Of a DNA stretch of 64,000 bases, positions 9,101-18,400 are shown one piece after another. The notes beneath the pieces are model-generated. The model was not told the origin of the DNA and searched no databases. It worked only from the letters and a program-made list of their open reading frames with translations. The translations under genes were made by a program, and so were the position numbers. This DNA is from Mactra quadrangularis (taxonomy: Eukaryota; Mollusca; Bivalvia; Venerida; Mactridae), in the NCBI GenBank assembly GCA_025267735.1, contig CM046309.1:59275319-59339318 (forward strand), given 5' to 3'. Each line of letters begins with the position of its first letter. Position 1 is the first letter of the stretch.

Positions 9101-11955
9101 ATGTATGTCACGGCACTTAACTGATCACATAATGGGAAGAATGATATGTAAGCTAGCGGACCGTGATAATTACTTTGTCAGTACAGAAACGCTTGTAATA
9201 AAATAAATGCTCCTTAAACGGCCTGGAATTCTGAAATACTAGACAAATTTCAAGTTTGTAGGGGAGTATGTCACAGCACTTACCTGTTCAGTGTTCAGAT
9301 TATGGGATATGTAAGCAGCCGGATTGCTCAGTCGGGAGAGCACTCGCCCTGTAAGCGAGAGGTCCTGGGTTCGAGATTCAGTCAGGCTGCATATTTTTCT
9401 TACCCTGTGACATGTAACATCTAAAGTTGGAATCATATGTTGATCAACTAAATGTAATTTTGTCAATTTTCGGAATTTGTTCAAATGACACTTTGGTCCT
9501 TTTTTAATCATGCATAAATGTGAATTAGTTTTTATGCAGTAAACAGGACAATTTCTGTAAACAGAGATCCTGTTCTACTCTCGTTGTCGTACTGGATCTC
9601 TACTTAGTCAATGCAAGGTCACGTCGAGATGAACTTTGTGTAGACCAATCAATGCGTAGCTTTCATTTAGACGAAAATACTATTAATCTGACCCATGTAA
9701 ACATTGACATAATACATGTACAACAAAATTACAAGTATAATGCAAATTTTAAGAATATTACAGACAGTGCACGTAGTTATCACTCATGTGTCCTACATTA
9801 AATTCAGTCTTAACATGAAAATGTGGATGTACTCGAACTGACTTAGGTCAACAAATGTTACGGGAGGGCTTGGCAGAGCGGTTATGATGTTGGACTAGTA
9901 ATCATTGGATAGCCAGCTCCGCGTAGATTGTAATCCCATCTTAAACTAACCCTGTTGTTTCCTTGAGCAAGAAACTTTGTCCTTCTAGCTCAGAACTGAG
10001 TGACCAGGAAGCTGACTTGAAAGTGATGAATCTAAGTTGTTAGAACTTGTTTTACAATTGAGCTAAAATAAAGCACGGACAAGGGTAAAACAGTATACCC
10101 CCCACTTCTTCGAAGCGGGGGTATAATTAGCATAAACTAAACAAATGTTACAAAACTTACCAATGTTGGTCCACATTTAAAGTTTATAGAAGTTGTAAGA
10201 TTGTAAAGTTTATTATCAGGACAAGGATCTCCGGTGTATAAAATCCACATATCTCCTTCCTCTTCATTCTTTCCACCAGCTAACTGGTCAGCGCTAGAAT
10301 TAAAGTTCCCTCCAGACAACGCTGTACCATTGTCATACAGGAGACAAACAGATGCTGATGGGGGACAGTGATCAGTAGCTCCATTAGGTGTCAATGCTGA
10401 ACACAAACTAATTTTGTATGTAAAGTTTTTCTCCGTAGTGTCATCTGTTCTTGATATCCAGGTTCTGAAATAAAGATTTTATTAATGCACCATTCATATG
10501 TAACCTGTACTCCTATCTGAAGAATAGTGAAGACTTTTGATTTTAAACCCACCAGGATGTTGAAGCAACTAGAGCTACCTCCACTACAGGACAGAAGGAA
10601 AATGGCACGACTGACATTCTTCTTCAAGGTGACTGAGGGGCTAGTGCCAGCAATGCCCCCCAATACCTATCTGACCCCTATTCATGGTAAACACCTAATC
10701 AAACCTAAGAAATTAGATGATTACATTAGCAAAAACATTGTAGAAAGCCAAACAATAAATCATCATAAGTGCTTTAAACCTATCGTCTCAAAAAGTGACC
10801 AATTTAAACATTCATTCTTTCCTAAGACTATTACTGGTTGGAATAATTTAGACAGTGTGCCCAGAAAGCACAGAGCTTTAAAACAGCTCTCCAACAGTGC
10901 TTCTAATTAAGCTCCTCTCTCCCGCAGCGTACATACCGAAAGGTCCTGCAGTGTAAACATTCAGATTCAGAAAGACGCCAAGTTAAATCATTGTCTTGCA
11001 GACATTCCGATGGTATATCTGCGTTAATACCAAACCTATAGCATAAATTGCAAGCAACAGGCTATAGTGCCTGCCAATTTTATCAGACATAAAATTACAT
11101 CTTGGAAAGTAGTCCTTTTTGGGGTAGGGGGAACCAAACACCTGCTAGAAATAAATAGATTTTATTCTGCATAATTCTGCTGTCCAAAATTAATTTCCTA
11201 CAAGTTCACAGACCACAGGAATCAGGATTAGACTAGGTATTCTTCAGTAATATTAAATAAGTCAAAAGGGTATAAATACTCCAAGACAATAAATAAATAA
11301 ATATGTCATGATATCATATGACAATTAGTCAATAAATAACACAAAATAATATAACATTACCAGGTTTGTCATTGGACAGTGGCTAGAGTTACGGAAGTCA
11401 TATAACATGCGTATGTTTCAACTATAATCCAACTCTATGACTTTAAACACTCATGTAAACTTAGTATGTGACACTTTAAAGACGACAACGTCATATCACA
11501 GTTTATTAAACATCCGGTAAGTTTATTGGTAATATCCAAAATTGCACATGTAATAACAAAAGAATAAGTCCCGTCAGTAAATATTTGTTTATTTTGAGTA
11601 ATAATGAATACTAACAAGTTTTCCGATGTTAAATAGTTGAAACACACGCATGTAATTGATTACCGTATTGCTAGCCTAACCTTGTGGGGGTTGTCTACTC
11701 TTACAGAACTTCTGTAACTTTAGACCGTGGATCTAGAGTTACAGTACCGTAACTCTAGCCACTGCCTTGTCATTGTGCCTACACACAGAGTGACAGATCG
11801 CTAATTAATTTTTCAATATGAAATATTTACCCAGCCAGACGAGAGAGATCCGTGTCATCGTGTTTACATTCAAAACTAAATCCTAAATTAACAAAAACTG
11901 AAAGAAACACAAGTTTTATCAACAAATGTGAATGTTTTCTGTAAAAGATTAACAT
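152..11955 (-). CDS. IGF2R: Cation-independent mannose-6-phosphate receptor, N-terminal part (six exons, runs off the left edge)
   Basis: Exons in coding order: 11955-11831, 10464-10161, 8589-8361, 3232-3012, 1183-1021 and 350-152, all with GT-AG borders and matching phases (2, 0, 1, 0, 1). The first in-frame ATG after an upstream TGA (11955) opens a hydrophobic signal peptide with a basic start (MLIFYRKHSHLLIKLV...). About 389 residues follow with the CIMR repeat pattern: paired Cys, C-x-Y-F-E-W-x-T, YDLSPLTK, FYINVCRD, TSITFVCP and IEWQTEYAC. The order and spacing match domains 1, 2 and the beginning of domain 3 of vertebrate IGF2R, including the link INFKCGPTLGSPKF between domains 1 and 2. 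The family is a type I membrane receptor that sorts mannose-6-phosphate-tagged lysosomal enzymes from the trans-Golgi to endosomes. The sugar-binding residues of domain 3 lie mostly beyond the edge, so ligand competence cannot be judged. The introns are full of repeats. IGF2 binding should not be assumed in a mollusc. Confidence 0.93.
388..755. repeat. ATC/CAT trinucleotide microsatellite tract
   Basis: Imperfect (ATC)n and (CAT)n runs interrupted by AAC/ACC triplets over about 370 bp, inside the IGF2R intron, starting about 38 bp upstream of the acceptor of exon 350-152. Open frames on both strands are low-complexity artefacts (Met/Val or Thr/Ile strings). Confidence 0.9.
756..1020. other. 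Unremarkable IGF2R intron sequence
   Basis: Between the microsatellite and the donor of exon 1183-1021 I see no repeat, RNA or coding signal. A 66-codon open frame here resembles nothing I know. Confidence 0.5.
1216..1440. mobile_element. MITE, about 225 bp, TIR starting GGCCAC(A/T)ACAA
   Basis: Terminal inverted repeats of about 30 bp: the left end reads GGCCACTACAAATTGATCAT and the right end, reversed, reads GGCCACAACAAGTTGATCAT. A second copy with the same ends lies at 53209-53432. Both contain the motif CGCTCGCTC twice. It begins about 30 bp upstream of the acceptor of IGF2R exon 1183-1021. Confidence 0.85.
1941..3042. repeat. 34-bp minisatellite made from an IGF2R exon/intron junction
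   Basis: About 31 tandem units with a 34-bp period, differing mainly at one position (gttacAaac or gttacTaac) and in the run cgtct/tgtct/cctct. On the minus strand each unit reads ACATTTGTCTGTCCTAAAAG, then a short AC-rich stretch, then GAG|GTTNGTAAC. The last 31 bases of IGF2R exon 3232-3012 are themselves the final unit, and the true donor (exon ends at 3012) is the junction in that unit. Units 14-19 and 20-25 show the same order of variants, a higher-order duplication of about 204 bp. Confidence 0.95.
3364..3438. repeat. Left copy of a 75-bp target-site duplication
   Basis: By eye identical over 75 bases to 5809-5883; the two copies flank the LINE at 3439-5808. The duplicated DNA is the middle of the host SINE. 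Confidence 0.92.
3439..5808 (-). mobile_element. 5'-truncated LINE retrotransposon
   Basis: A 2370-bp insertion on the minus strand between the two copies of a 75-bp TSD. The 3' end (left) finishes with a tandem TGAGTTTATG-type repeat instead of poly(A), as in CR1/jockey-like LINEs. The 5' end is cut inside the ORF, removing any endonuclease domain and ORF1. The identical TSDs and intact RT frame point to a recent insertion. Confidence 0.92.
3616..5808 (-). CDS. LINE reverse transcriptase (5'-truncated ORF2, RT and C-terminal domains)
   Basis: The frame is open from the element's truncated 5' edge to the stop at 3616 (730 codons); the first Met is at 5733, but codons upstream of it (KEFWRKINNM) also read as typical ORF2 sequence. 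Seen in order: the RT entry region PNKATGG; SGFRKNYCTTDNAF; the palm Asp motif FIDFQKAFDS; GLRQGCSLSP; the catalytic MFADDIACV at about residue 312 counted from that Met; and a C-terminal Cys/His knuckle, C-x2-C-x8-H-x4-C, near residue 636. No stop or frameshift interrupts it. The apurinic endonuclease domain is missing because of truncation. It is probably not expressed, since it has no promoter of its own. The exact clade (I/jockey/CR1 group) is not determined. Confidence 0.93.
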   Translation of the reverse strand, partial: NNKQYISNIDGSINNSKEFWRKINNMSNPGNRDSPISIDTWFTHFKTLFSATDDNGDSGVPQQPTVENDDTLDANLDDVEQFLFNSSISESEIKDAVSKLKPNKATGGTLLPPHIIHGLEVLLPYMIKIFNIIFISGHFPEKWCQCVIIPIHKKNSLHNPNHYRGISLLDVVSKVYINIITNRITFYIEAYGKLSECQSGFRKNYCTTDNAFVLYSIISKYLQQKRKPVYVAFIDFQKAFDSIDRPILYDILRKNKVTGCLFSTIKSIYVSVKSYVKSKSEVSDMFDCPTGLRQGCSLSPILFALYINELHDLFVSNGIRGIQVFPDLLEIFMIMFADDIACVSDTIIGLQRQLNCLQDFCNEYKLVVNTDKTKIMVFKNGGQLSRHEHWQYSGQNIEVVKAFDYVGVHFTSKLSMYKMAEHISIKAKRVLMYILSSLREYGCVPYNTYFKIFDVKIKPIMLYGSELWGLSNVSCIESIHILCCKRFLQVNLNACNDAVMGDLGRYPMYIYSSKNCIKYWLRLLKMPNNRYPKLCYNMLLYYDTKGKKNWVTNIRENLFQNGFGYIWERQTDINDDFLNLYVTRLKDQYLQNWNTNCILNKKLSHYTLFKTNYAVEDYVHKLDIVKFRKCFASFRCSAHNLLIETGRHYGLSREERTCFYCETAIEEEFHFTLICPFYNDIRSQYIPENYRLQPSLDKFYSLMSSTNDIRNLAMYLLYAFERRQTFLETN
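5809..5883. repeat. Right copy of the 75-bp target-site duplication
   Basis: Partner of 3364-3438, at the truncated 5' end of the LINE. Confidence 0.92.
6186..6342. repeat. Interspersed repeat (family C), copy 1
   Basis: About 155 bp containing GATAAAATAGCCGATAG, CCAGCTATGACAGATTTTT and TGGAATTTTACTGGTCAGG. A second copy is at 18383-18543. No TIR or coding capacity seen. The flanking DNA at 5946-6185 shows nothing else recognisable. Confidence 0.75.
6441..7868 (+). mobile_element. tRNA-derived SINE (family 3), split by a hAT-type element
   Basis: SINE sequence at 6441-6590 resumes at 7799-7868. Shared motifs with the copy at 9861-10075 are GGTTAGGATG/GGTTATGATG, AATCATNGGATAGC, GAGCAAGAAAC-like, GACCAGGAAG and a tail with ATTGAGCTAAA. 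Confidence 0.8.
6591..7790. mobile_element. hAT-type DNA element, 1.2 kb, with BED-finger remnant
   Basis: The ends are TAGGGCTCTACACCGGT and, reversed, TAGGGCTCTATATCGGT. The 8-bp TSD ccaggaag lies at 6583-6590 and 7791-7798 and splits a SINE. The 8-bp TSD and TAGGG end are typical of the hAT superfamily. A plus-strand frame (about 7340-7430) carries Cys-x2-Cys, VVSKGGNTTNL and a following His, the pattern of a transposase BED zinc finger. No catalytic domain is left, so the element is non-autonomous. Confidence 0.88.
8001..8353. mobile_element. PIF/Harbinger-type MITE abutting an IGF2R donor site
   Basis: The ends GGGACTTTTGTCAGTTATCT and, reversed, GGGACTTTAGTCAGTTATTT are inverted repeats. 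TTA flanks both sides (7998-8000 and 8354-8356), a 3-bp TWA TSD. A full copy is at 31131-31489 (TSD TAA) and a left half starts at 34966. Its right end lies 7 nt from IGF2R exon 8589-8361. The preceding intron stretch 7869-8000 is featureless. Confidence 0.88.
9318..9388 (+). tRNA. tRNA-Thr-like sequence, probably a pseudogene or SINE head
   Basis: It folds as a cloverleaf by eye: D arm GCTCAGTCGGGAGAGC, anticodon stem CTCGC/GCGAG around CCTGTAA (anticodon TGT), and T loop TTCGAGA. Faults: position 33 is C rather than U, the acceptor stem has a mismatch, and the B box is degenerate. Part of the upstream flank is repeated near 9105-9160, suggesting a dispersed element. Lies within an IGF2R intron. 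Confidence 0.4.
9545..9700 (-). repeat. Repeat family A, truncated inverted copy
   Basis: Minus-strand copy of the end of the approximately 390-bp family found at 17533-17925, 22039-22438 and 37057-37458. Shared stretches include AAAGCTACGCATTGATTGG and GTACGACAACG. Confidence 0.75.
9861..10075 (+). mobile_element. tRNA-derived SINE (family 3)
   Basis: Head GGCTTGGCAGAGCGGTTATG resembles a tRNA-derived A-box region; the body and tail ATTGAGCTAAA match the split copy at 6441-7868. It lies in the IGF2R intron between exons 10464-10161 and 8589-8361. Confidence 0.75.
10094..10125. repeat. GC-rich hairpin
   Basis: TATACCCCC ... GGGGGTATA arms around CACTTCTTCGAAGC form a stem-loop 36 bp downstream of the IGF2R exon 10464-10161 donor. 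Its role is unknown; it may be the tail of the preceding SINE. Confidence 0.6.
10527..10910 (+). pseudogene. LINE ORF2 C-terminal fragment
   Basis: A 127-codon frame with the familiar C-terminal pattern of non-LTR ORF2 proteins: a LQDRRKMARLTFFFKVTEG segment followed about 70 residues later by SFFPKTITGWNNLD. No RT palm motif is present. It is a stranded 3' fragment in the antisense direction of IGF2R intron 1, unrelated to the LINE at 3439-5808. Confidence 0.8.
10913..11830. other. IGF2R intron 1 remainder
   Basis: No exon, repeat family or RNA recognised. Contains GGTTAGAGTTACGG-like strings near 11380 and inverted near 11745, possibly the ends of an uncharacterised element, but the arms are too short to call. 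Confidence 0.4.
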
Positions 11956-12433
11956 GTTGTTAATTTCTTCCTCAACAGCCAGCCATTTGTAATCGTAATG
12001 ATCACATGATGATCACATGATATAATATGGTTGTGACTAAAACCCAGTTTGACCGGTCGTCCGTTTGCGGGTCTCACTTTTGGGAATCCGTGGAAAATCG
12101 TTTTGCAGACGAATTCGTTGTCGTCAGTGAGTTAGTAGAGTATAAGAAAAGACTATTTTTTATTTCAAACACTTCATATAGTCGCATGAGAAGACACTAG
12201 TTTTATTTAAATTTAACCAATTAACAACAACACGCGTCATTTCCGTACTTTCATTGGACGTCGTGGCGTCATTTTTATCCCCACCGTTAAAACTTGTCAG
12301 CCAATCAGATTGCATTAAAGCGCGTGCTAGTTTAACCACGTGACAACTTCCATAGTAACTTCAAACAGTATGGCGGATTTTGCCTCAATTGTCGCATTTC
12401 GCATCTAATTTTATGTCAAATTGATATAAATAT
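11956..12433. promoter_or_regulatory. Divergent promoter of IGF2R (left) and the unnamed gene (right)
   Basis: 478 bp separate the two start codons. Visible elements: an E-box CCACGTGAC at 12338-12346, a YY1-like AGTATGGCGG at 12368-12377 and a CCAATCAG box at 12301, with higher GC than the surroundings. ATGGCGG at 12370 opens a 12-codon upstream ORF ending at 12408, and a second minute one (ATGTCAAATTGA) follows before the main ATG of the right-hand gene. The E-box matches the core CACGTG used by MiT/TFE factors at lysosomal genes, which would suit IGF2R; this is inference. Confidence 0.6.
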
Positions 12434-15400
12434 ATGGGAAAATCTTTTTCTTGCATTTCAAAGCAGGGAGAAAAGGTTTTTTCACCGGAGGTGGTGCCGA
12501 AGAAGCCTTCAACTGTTGGAAAAAGATTGAAAAATACGTTCTTCGGTGGCAAGTATTCTCCTTCAGTAGGAATCGCTTTCCCAGATTCTGAAGTCGGTGA
12601 TTTATCTTCAAAGATTGACGTTTCTCATCTTTTCTTAGCCAGTAGTTTTAAAGTAGAGAAACCAACTCATGAAGAGGATGCCAGCGTCAGTAAATCTCTG
12701 ACTGAGTTAGCCCGTGAGTTTATTTCAAACTCCAGATCGGATACTTCACTGTCGTCTTCAATAAGTGACGTCAATAATGTCGTACAAACTGCTGCTGATG
12801 TCATTGTTGACAAAACAAAGGCTGATAGTAAGAAAGATACCAAGTCAATTGATTCTAGCGATTCTCTTACTGCACAATATGACGAACATCTAGATCACTC
12901 TGATGTCATTGATGATGTCACAAATCAGGTAAATTTACAAAAAAAGGAGGGACACATCTAGTTTAGCGGATCCCGGAAGTAAATATAAATACGCGTGCGC
13001 TGCGTTCTGTTTCTATGAGCAGACGCGCGAAGATAAATGCGGCTAATTTTTTGTTATTATGGGGGCTGCCGCCCCCACACCCCCGCCGATATTAAAAACG
13101 GATAACAAATAAGCAGTTTTTAAAAGTTATTAAAAATAATTCATTTAAATAATAAATAAAAAATAGCATCGGTAAAAACAAAATGGCGTCCAAAATTTGT
13201 AAACAACGCAACGTCAGAGCATGCGCAATAGCGGGTCCGCTAAACTAGATTCTATCCAAAAAGGAATATAGTCCTACTCAGGCTACTTCATATCGTTGCC
13301 TGATTTGGTTTAATTACTTAATTTATATTGATTAGAAAATTTTTGATCTCCCAGTATTGCTTTCTATGATAATAAAAAATGATTTAATGATACTTAATAA
13401 TATGCATAACTAGGTTACCATTATTTGATCATACTTTATGTATGTGTTACAGGGTTGCCATTATTTTTTCATGCTTTATACATGTGTAACAAGGTTGCCA
13501 TTATTTGATCATACATTGTAATTTATACATGAAAAACAAGGTTACCATTATCCCAGCAGGCAAACCGACGTTGAAACAACGTTGTTTCAATGTTGCACCA
13601 CAACGTTGTTTTTATGTTGGATTTATTTTAGGATTTGAAAGTTGTGCCAACGTTGAAATATCAACGTTGATTCAACGTTGTGTTCAACGTTGATACAAGG
13701 TTAATTCAATGTCACTTCAACGCTCATTAGGTTGGTTGATGGTTGAAATCTGGTTGATAATTGGTTGTTATTAGGGTGATTTATAGTCGATTCCATGTTG
13801 ATCTAAGGTTGGTTTTAGTTGAACTATAGTTGAAGGAAGTTGAATATAAGCTGTATTTAGCCCTTTTTCAGAGTTTGATCTAGATATATATTTGATCTAG
13901 ATATCTGCCGACTGAAAAACTGTATAACAAGGACAAATAAAAAACATGAGAAAAGATCCAATAATTTTACAATTTTATTACTATGTCAATGATAATGGGT
14001 CATTAACCCATACAAATAAGCAAACACTTAACTAAAAACTGTATAAAACTATAAGTAACAAATATTCAGCTTGGTCTCTTCTGCCCCTACCTCCCGACCT
14101 TTCTGGGGCATATTTTAAAAACTTCATTATGGTTCCATTGACTTTGCACTTCGTGGCTCCCTAGTGATTCTGTAAAACTGACTCTGAAATCAAAAATATG
14201 AATCATAAGAATACAAAAAGAACTGCTGTACAGTTTGATTTTCTTCACTCTGAGCCCTTAATATTTGGACACAAAACGGCGATCACTTCATTTTAATTAC
14301 ACACTAACAGTCTGTTCTACAAAATACGCCAAGGTTAAATCGGCATGGGGTCGAATCGTCTCCGTGCAAATTGGCCTATTGGGTCGAATGACATCGGGAC
14401 GAAACGTCTGAAACCCACCTACTTGAAGTTTACATTATACAATGGGTAAGTTTCTGTTAATTTTTCAACAAACAGAATTCGGACATAATTTTTAAACACA
14501 GAATGCATTTAATAGAATGTTATTTGCAGGCGTAAGACAAAGAAAATAGAATATTTGATTTGAATAATGGCGCCGACAAGGTTTTCTTGAACACACACAT
14601 AATTTTCAACTCTTAAACCAGTCGTGGGTGAAAAAAACCAAATGATATCTATAAACAGAACAATGACAAGTATAGTATGTTAGTATAATATCGTTGTACA
14701 TACCTTCAAACTAATGTTTTCTAGACTAGATCTTTGTCAGCGCTTTAAAAAGTCGAGGTCAGCACTGTGCGTTTCTGAATGCGTCACGCACGCATGCGCA
14801 GTTACTAAACGCGCGAAAAGCACTTTCTAGAATGTTCGTTAGAGAATATTCAAAATAGTGAGAGAGTAACAGTTTCTATATTTCATAGTCAATAGAAAAT
14901 ATTTTGGGCATACTTTAAGTGAAGATAATATACCATCTAAATAATCGCAATATTATAAAAAAAAATATAAAAACAATTTAAAATATACTACAACCATTAT
15001 CAACGTTGTTTCAACGTCGGTTATCAACATCCGATGATAAAATATTTATTTGTGGTTTAAAATTGGTTGATCAACATACTGTCTCATTTTCAACGTTGTA
15101 ACAACGTTGAATCAACGTCGTGTGCCTGCTGGGATTTGATCATACTTCATACATGTAAAACAGGGTTGCCATTATTTGTTCATACATAATACATGTAAAA
15201 CAGGGTTGCCATTATTTGTTATATACATGCATAACAAGGTTACCATTATTTGTTATATACATATGATATGTAATAAGGTTGCCATTATTTGTTCATACTT
15301 TATTGTTACATGAAAAACAGGGTTGCCATTATTTGTTATATACATGCATAACAAGGTTACCATTATTTGTTATATACATATGTAATAAGGTTGCCATTAT

Positions 15401-18400
15401 TTGTTCATACTTTATTGTTACATGAAAAACAGGGTTGCCATTATTTGTTATATACATATGTAATAAGGTTGCCATTATTTGTTGAATTCCTCATATACTC
15501 AAGTATATGTTAAAGTTTTTAAGTACCAACCATTGAGGTATACAAGTCTAGTTTTGTAATGATTCACTTTACATTGTTTTTTTAGGAGACTGCAGTGACT
15601 GAAACCAGCTGTGTGGATACAGAAAACATTGCAGAATTAAATGTTGACAAGTCTGAAGATTACCATGGAGAATCTGATGTTGTCACTGTTGATAAGACTC
15701 TTAGTTCTATGCCTCAAACCTGCCAATTTGTTGGTACAGAACGCAAGGAAGAGTTTTCATCAACTGACAACAAGAAGATAGTTCCACAAACGGTAGAAAG
15801 TCATTCAGTAGAAAAACCCAACCAGGCTTCTAGAATCAACATCATTGAGGTGAAAGCCATGTGTGGTTTAGATGAAGGTGGAGGCATCGAGAACAAAGAC
15901 GGGGAGGGATCACCTGTATCTCAAACCTGTCAACTTGCTGATACAAAAGAGGTGATTACCTCCCCTGTCAATCGTTCTGATGTCCACAGATATAAGAAAA
16001 GTAGAGAGTCACTAAACACAAAACTTCTTGATGTGAATTTACACAATAAAATTGGTGTTTTAATGAAGGAAATGGTGGAGAAAGGTTCTAGGTTACAAGC
16101 TATTAGAAATAGTAAAACACCTAGTAGCACACCAGTACCATTGCCTCCAACAGATCATTCTCTACTGAGGAAAGAAATCTCTCTATTACCATTGGTCAAC
16201 CCTGCACAAGATACTGAAGACTTCACCCAACCAGTTCAAGGTAAATTATCTTACCATTACTTGCATATGTTATAATTTCATTTTAATATAGTTTGTAACA
16301 CTGACTGGACGTCTCGGGAAACTCACACCTTGTTCAATGATATAAATACCAGTAAATATTTCATAAGAAAGGGAGGTAATTTTAAACTGTCTCAGTTAAT
16401 TGTTTCATGAATAATTTGGCAAAGAAATTTTATTTTATGAATAAAATCCAACCTTTTAATGATCAAGAATGTGTGATCTATAAATAAACTTTGTTTTGTA
16501 AACATAGATAAATTAAAAAAAAAATTGGCTAGTGGGGAATCTTACTTGATTTGCTCATTAAAATGTGTTTAGACATGTTGAAAAACAAGATTGATTTCTA
16601 TGTTTCCAGTACATCCTAATGATGTCTTACGTCTTGCCTGTTTGAGCTTCATGAGATCATTAACTCCACAATCTCCGACATGTTCAGACAACAAATTGTC
16701 TAGAGCAGTGTCGGTACCTGTGATTCCTGACACATCTACAAGTGATAACAAGGAGCTTGATGTTGAAACAAATGATATCACCTTATGTCGCAGTGCCATG
16801 TCTACACCTAATCTAACATCTTCTGCAATGAAGATTATCAAAGAGAAAATAAGCAAGGAAACCACAAGGAGTGATTCAACAAGGCAGACAACTCCTGTAT
16901 TCAAAAAAGTGAGTGACTTTCCAGCCCCGAAGGTGAAAAGGAACTCGGCACCATTGAGTCTTCATCTTCCAAAGATTCAACCTAAACATATGTACTCCAT
17001 ACCAAATGTTGCCAGAACTGACATCAAAGATAGTACAGACATATGTTGGAAACAAGTTGATTCAAAAAGTAAGATGTTTCATTATGATTAATAGTAATTA
17101 TCTTAAAATATAAAGGTCAGGGGCCCGTATTATCAAATGTCTTACGAACAATTTTAGTTGTAAATTCTTTTATGCTGTATTGGTAATTTATCATAATATT
17201 TTTGATAATATACTGCCCAGGTGTTTATGTTGCTAGCTTGATGATACTCTATTATTTATTGTATCTATACATCTATTACCATTCTAAAGTAATAGAGGAA
17301 GGGGCTGAGACCACAATCTTTGTCAGAAAAGTCTTAAAGTAATGTGATTTTTCATTAATCAGACAGGAAAATTTATAGTTTTTTTTCATTGGACAAGTCT
17401 TCTCTCAAACGAAGTTTACCCCCTTTCCCAATTATCTCAAAGTGTTGCCTGGGCTGCTGTATGATACATGTTTTTATAAACAAGAGATAACAAAATAATA
17501 TTGGTTTAATTCTACGCACTTTATGCATAGTTCAATCTTATTAAAACCCCATCTAAAATTTTACACTCACTAATTTAGATCTGGCCTTTTCCAAACGAAG
17601 GTCACGTTCAGGTGACCTTTTCTCATCATAATTTTCATGACGAAATTGTTGTGATATATACGTAACTTGTTTACATCGTCTATGTCACGCAATTTGAAAT
17701 GAGCCGTCCAATCGCAGACAGTGAATAATACTGCTGTTAAATAAGCATGCAAACCTTGGTCTAAAAATAGAAATTACGAAATCAAAATGTTATTAATAGT
17801 GTTTCGTCTAAATGAAAGCTACGCATTGATTAGTCAACATAAAGGTCATCTCAACATGACCCTGCATTGAGAAAGTAGAGATCCTGTACGACAACGCTTT
17901 ACAGGATATCTGTTTACGGAGATTGAACAAAGAGGTAACAAAATCATATTGGTTTAATTCTAAGCACTTTATACATAGTTAAGATTAGTTTTATAGAAAA
18001 TGACTTGGTAATAATAGTCGAAGACATTTTTATCACACAAATATGTACAATGGTTTTTTTTTATATTTTAGGTCCAAAAGCTCAAATGCCGTGGATTTGT
18101 AGAAGTCCAAGATTTGATGTTGTGTTTCCTCCACTAGGTGAAAGATTGTTTAAGAGAGTTGGTTCCATCAAGTCACTACAACAGAGAAGAATTATCCCAC
18201 AGGTTAAAAACATTGAAATTATCAAACTTGAAAATGATGGTGAGTATTATCTTTGTTATTTTTCAAAAGGTATTTGCACAAAATGATAAATGATTTATTA
18301 AACAACCCATGGCCTCTTATAAATATATAAAGAAAAATATATTAGCTATATGTTGATAGTGTTTTAAATTCAAAATACTATGAAAACTACGATAAAATAG

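Noticed and set aside
11831..11882. IGF2R first coding exon beginning at an acceptor TTTAG at 11883
   Set aside because: The frame stays open upstream to an ATG at 11955 and encodes a signal peptide, so no intron is needed there.
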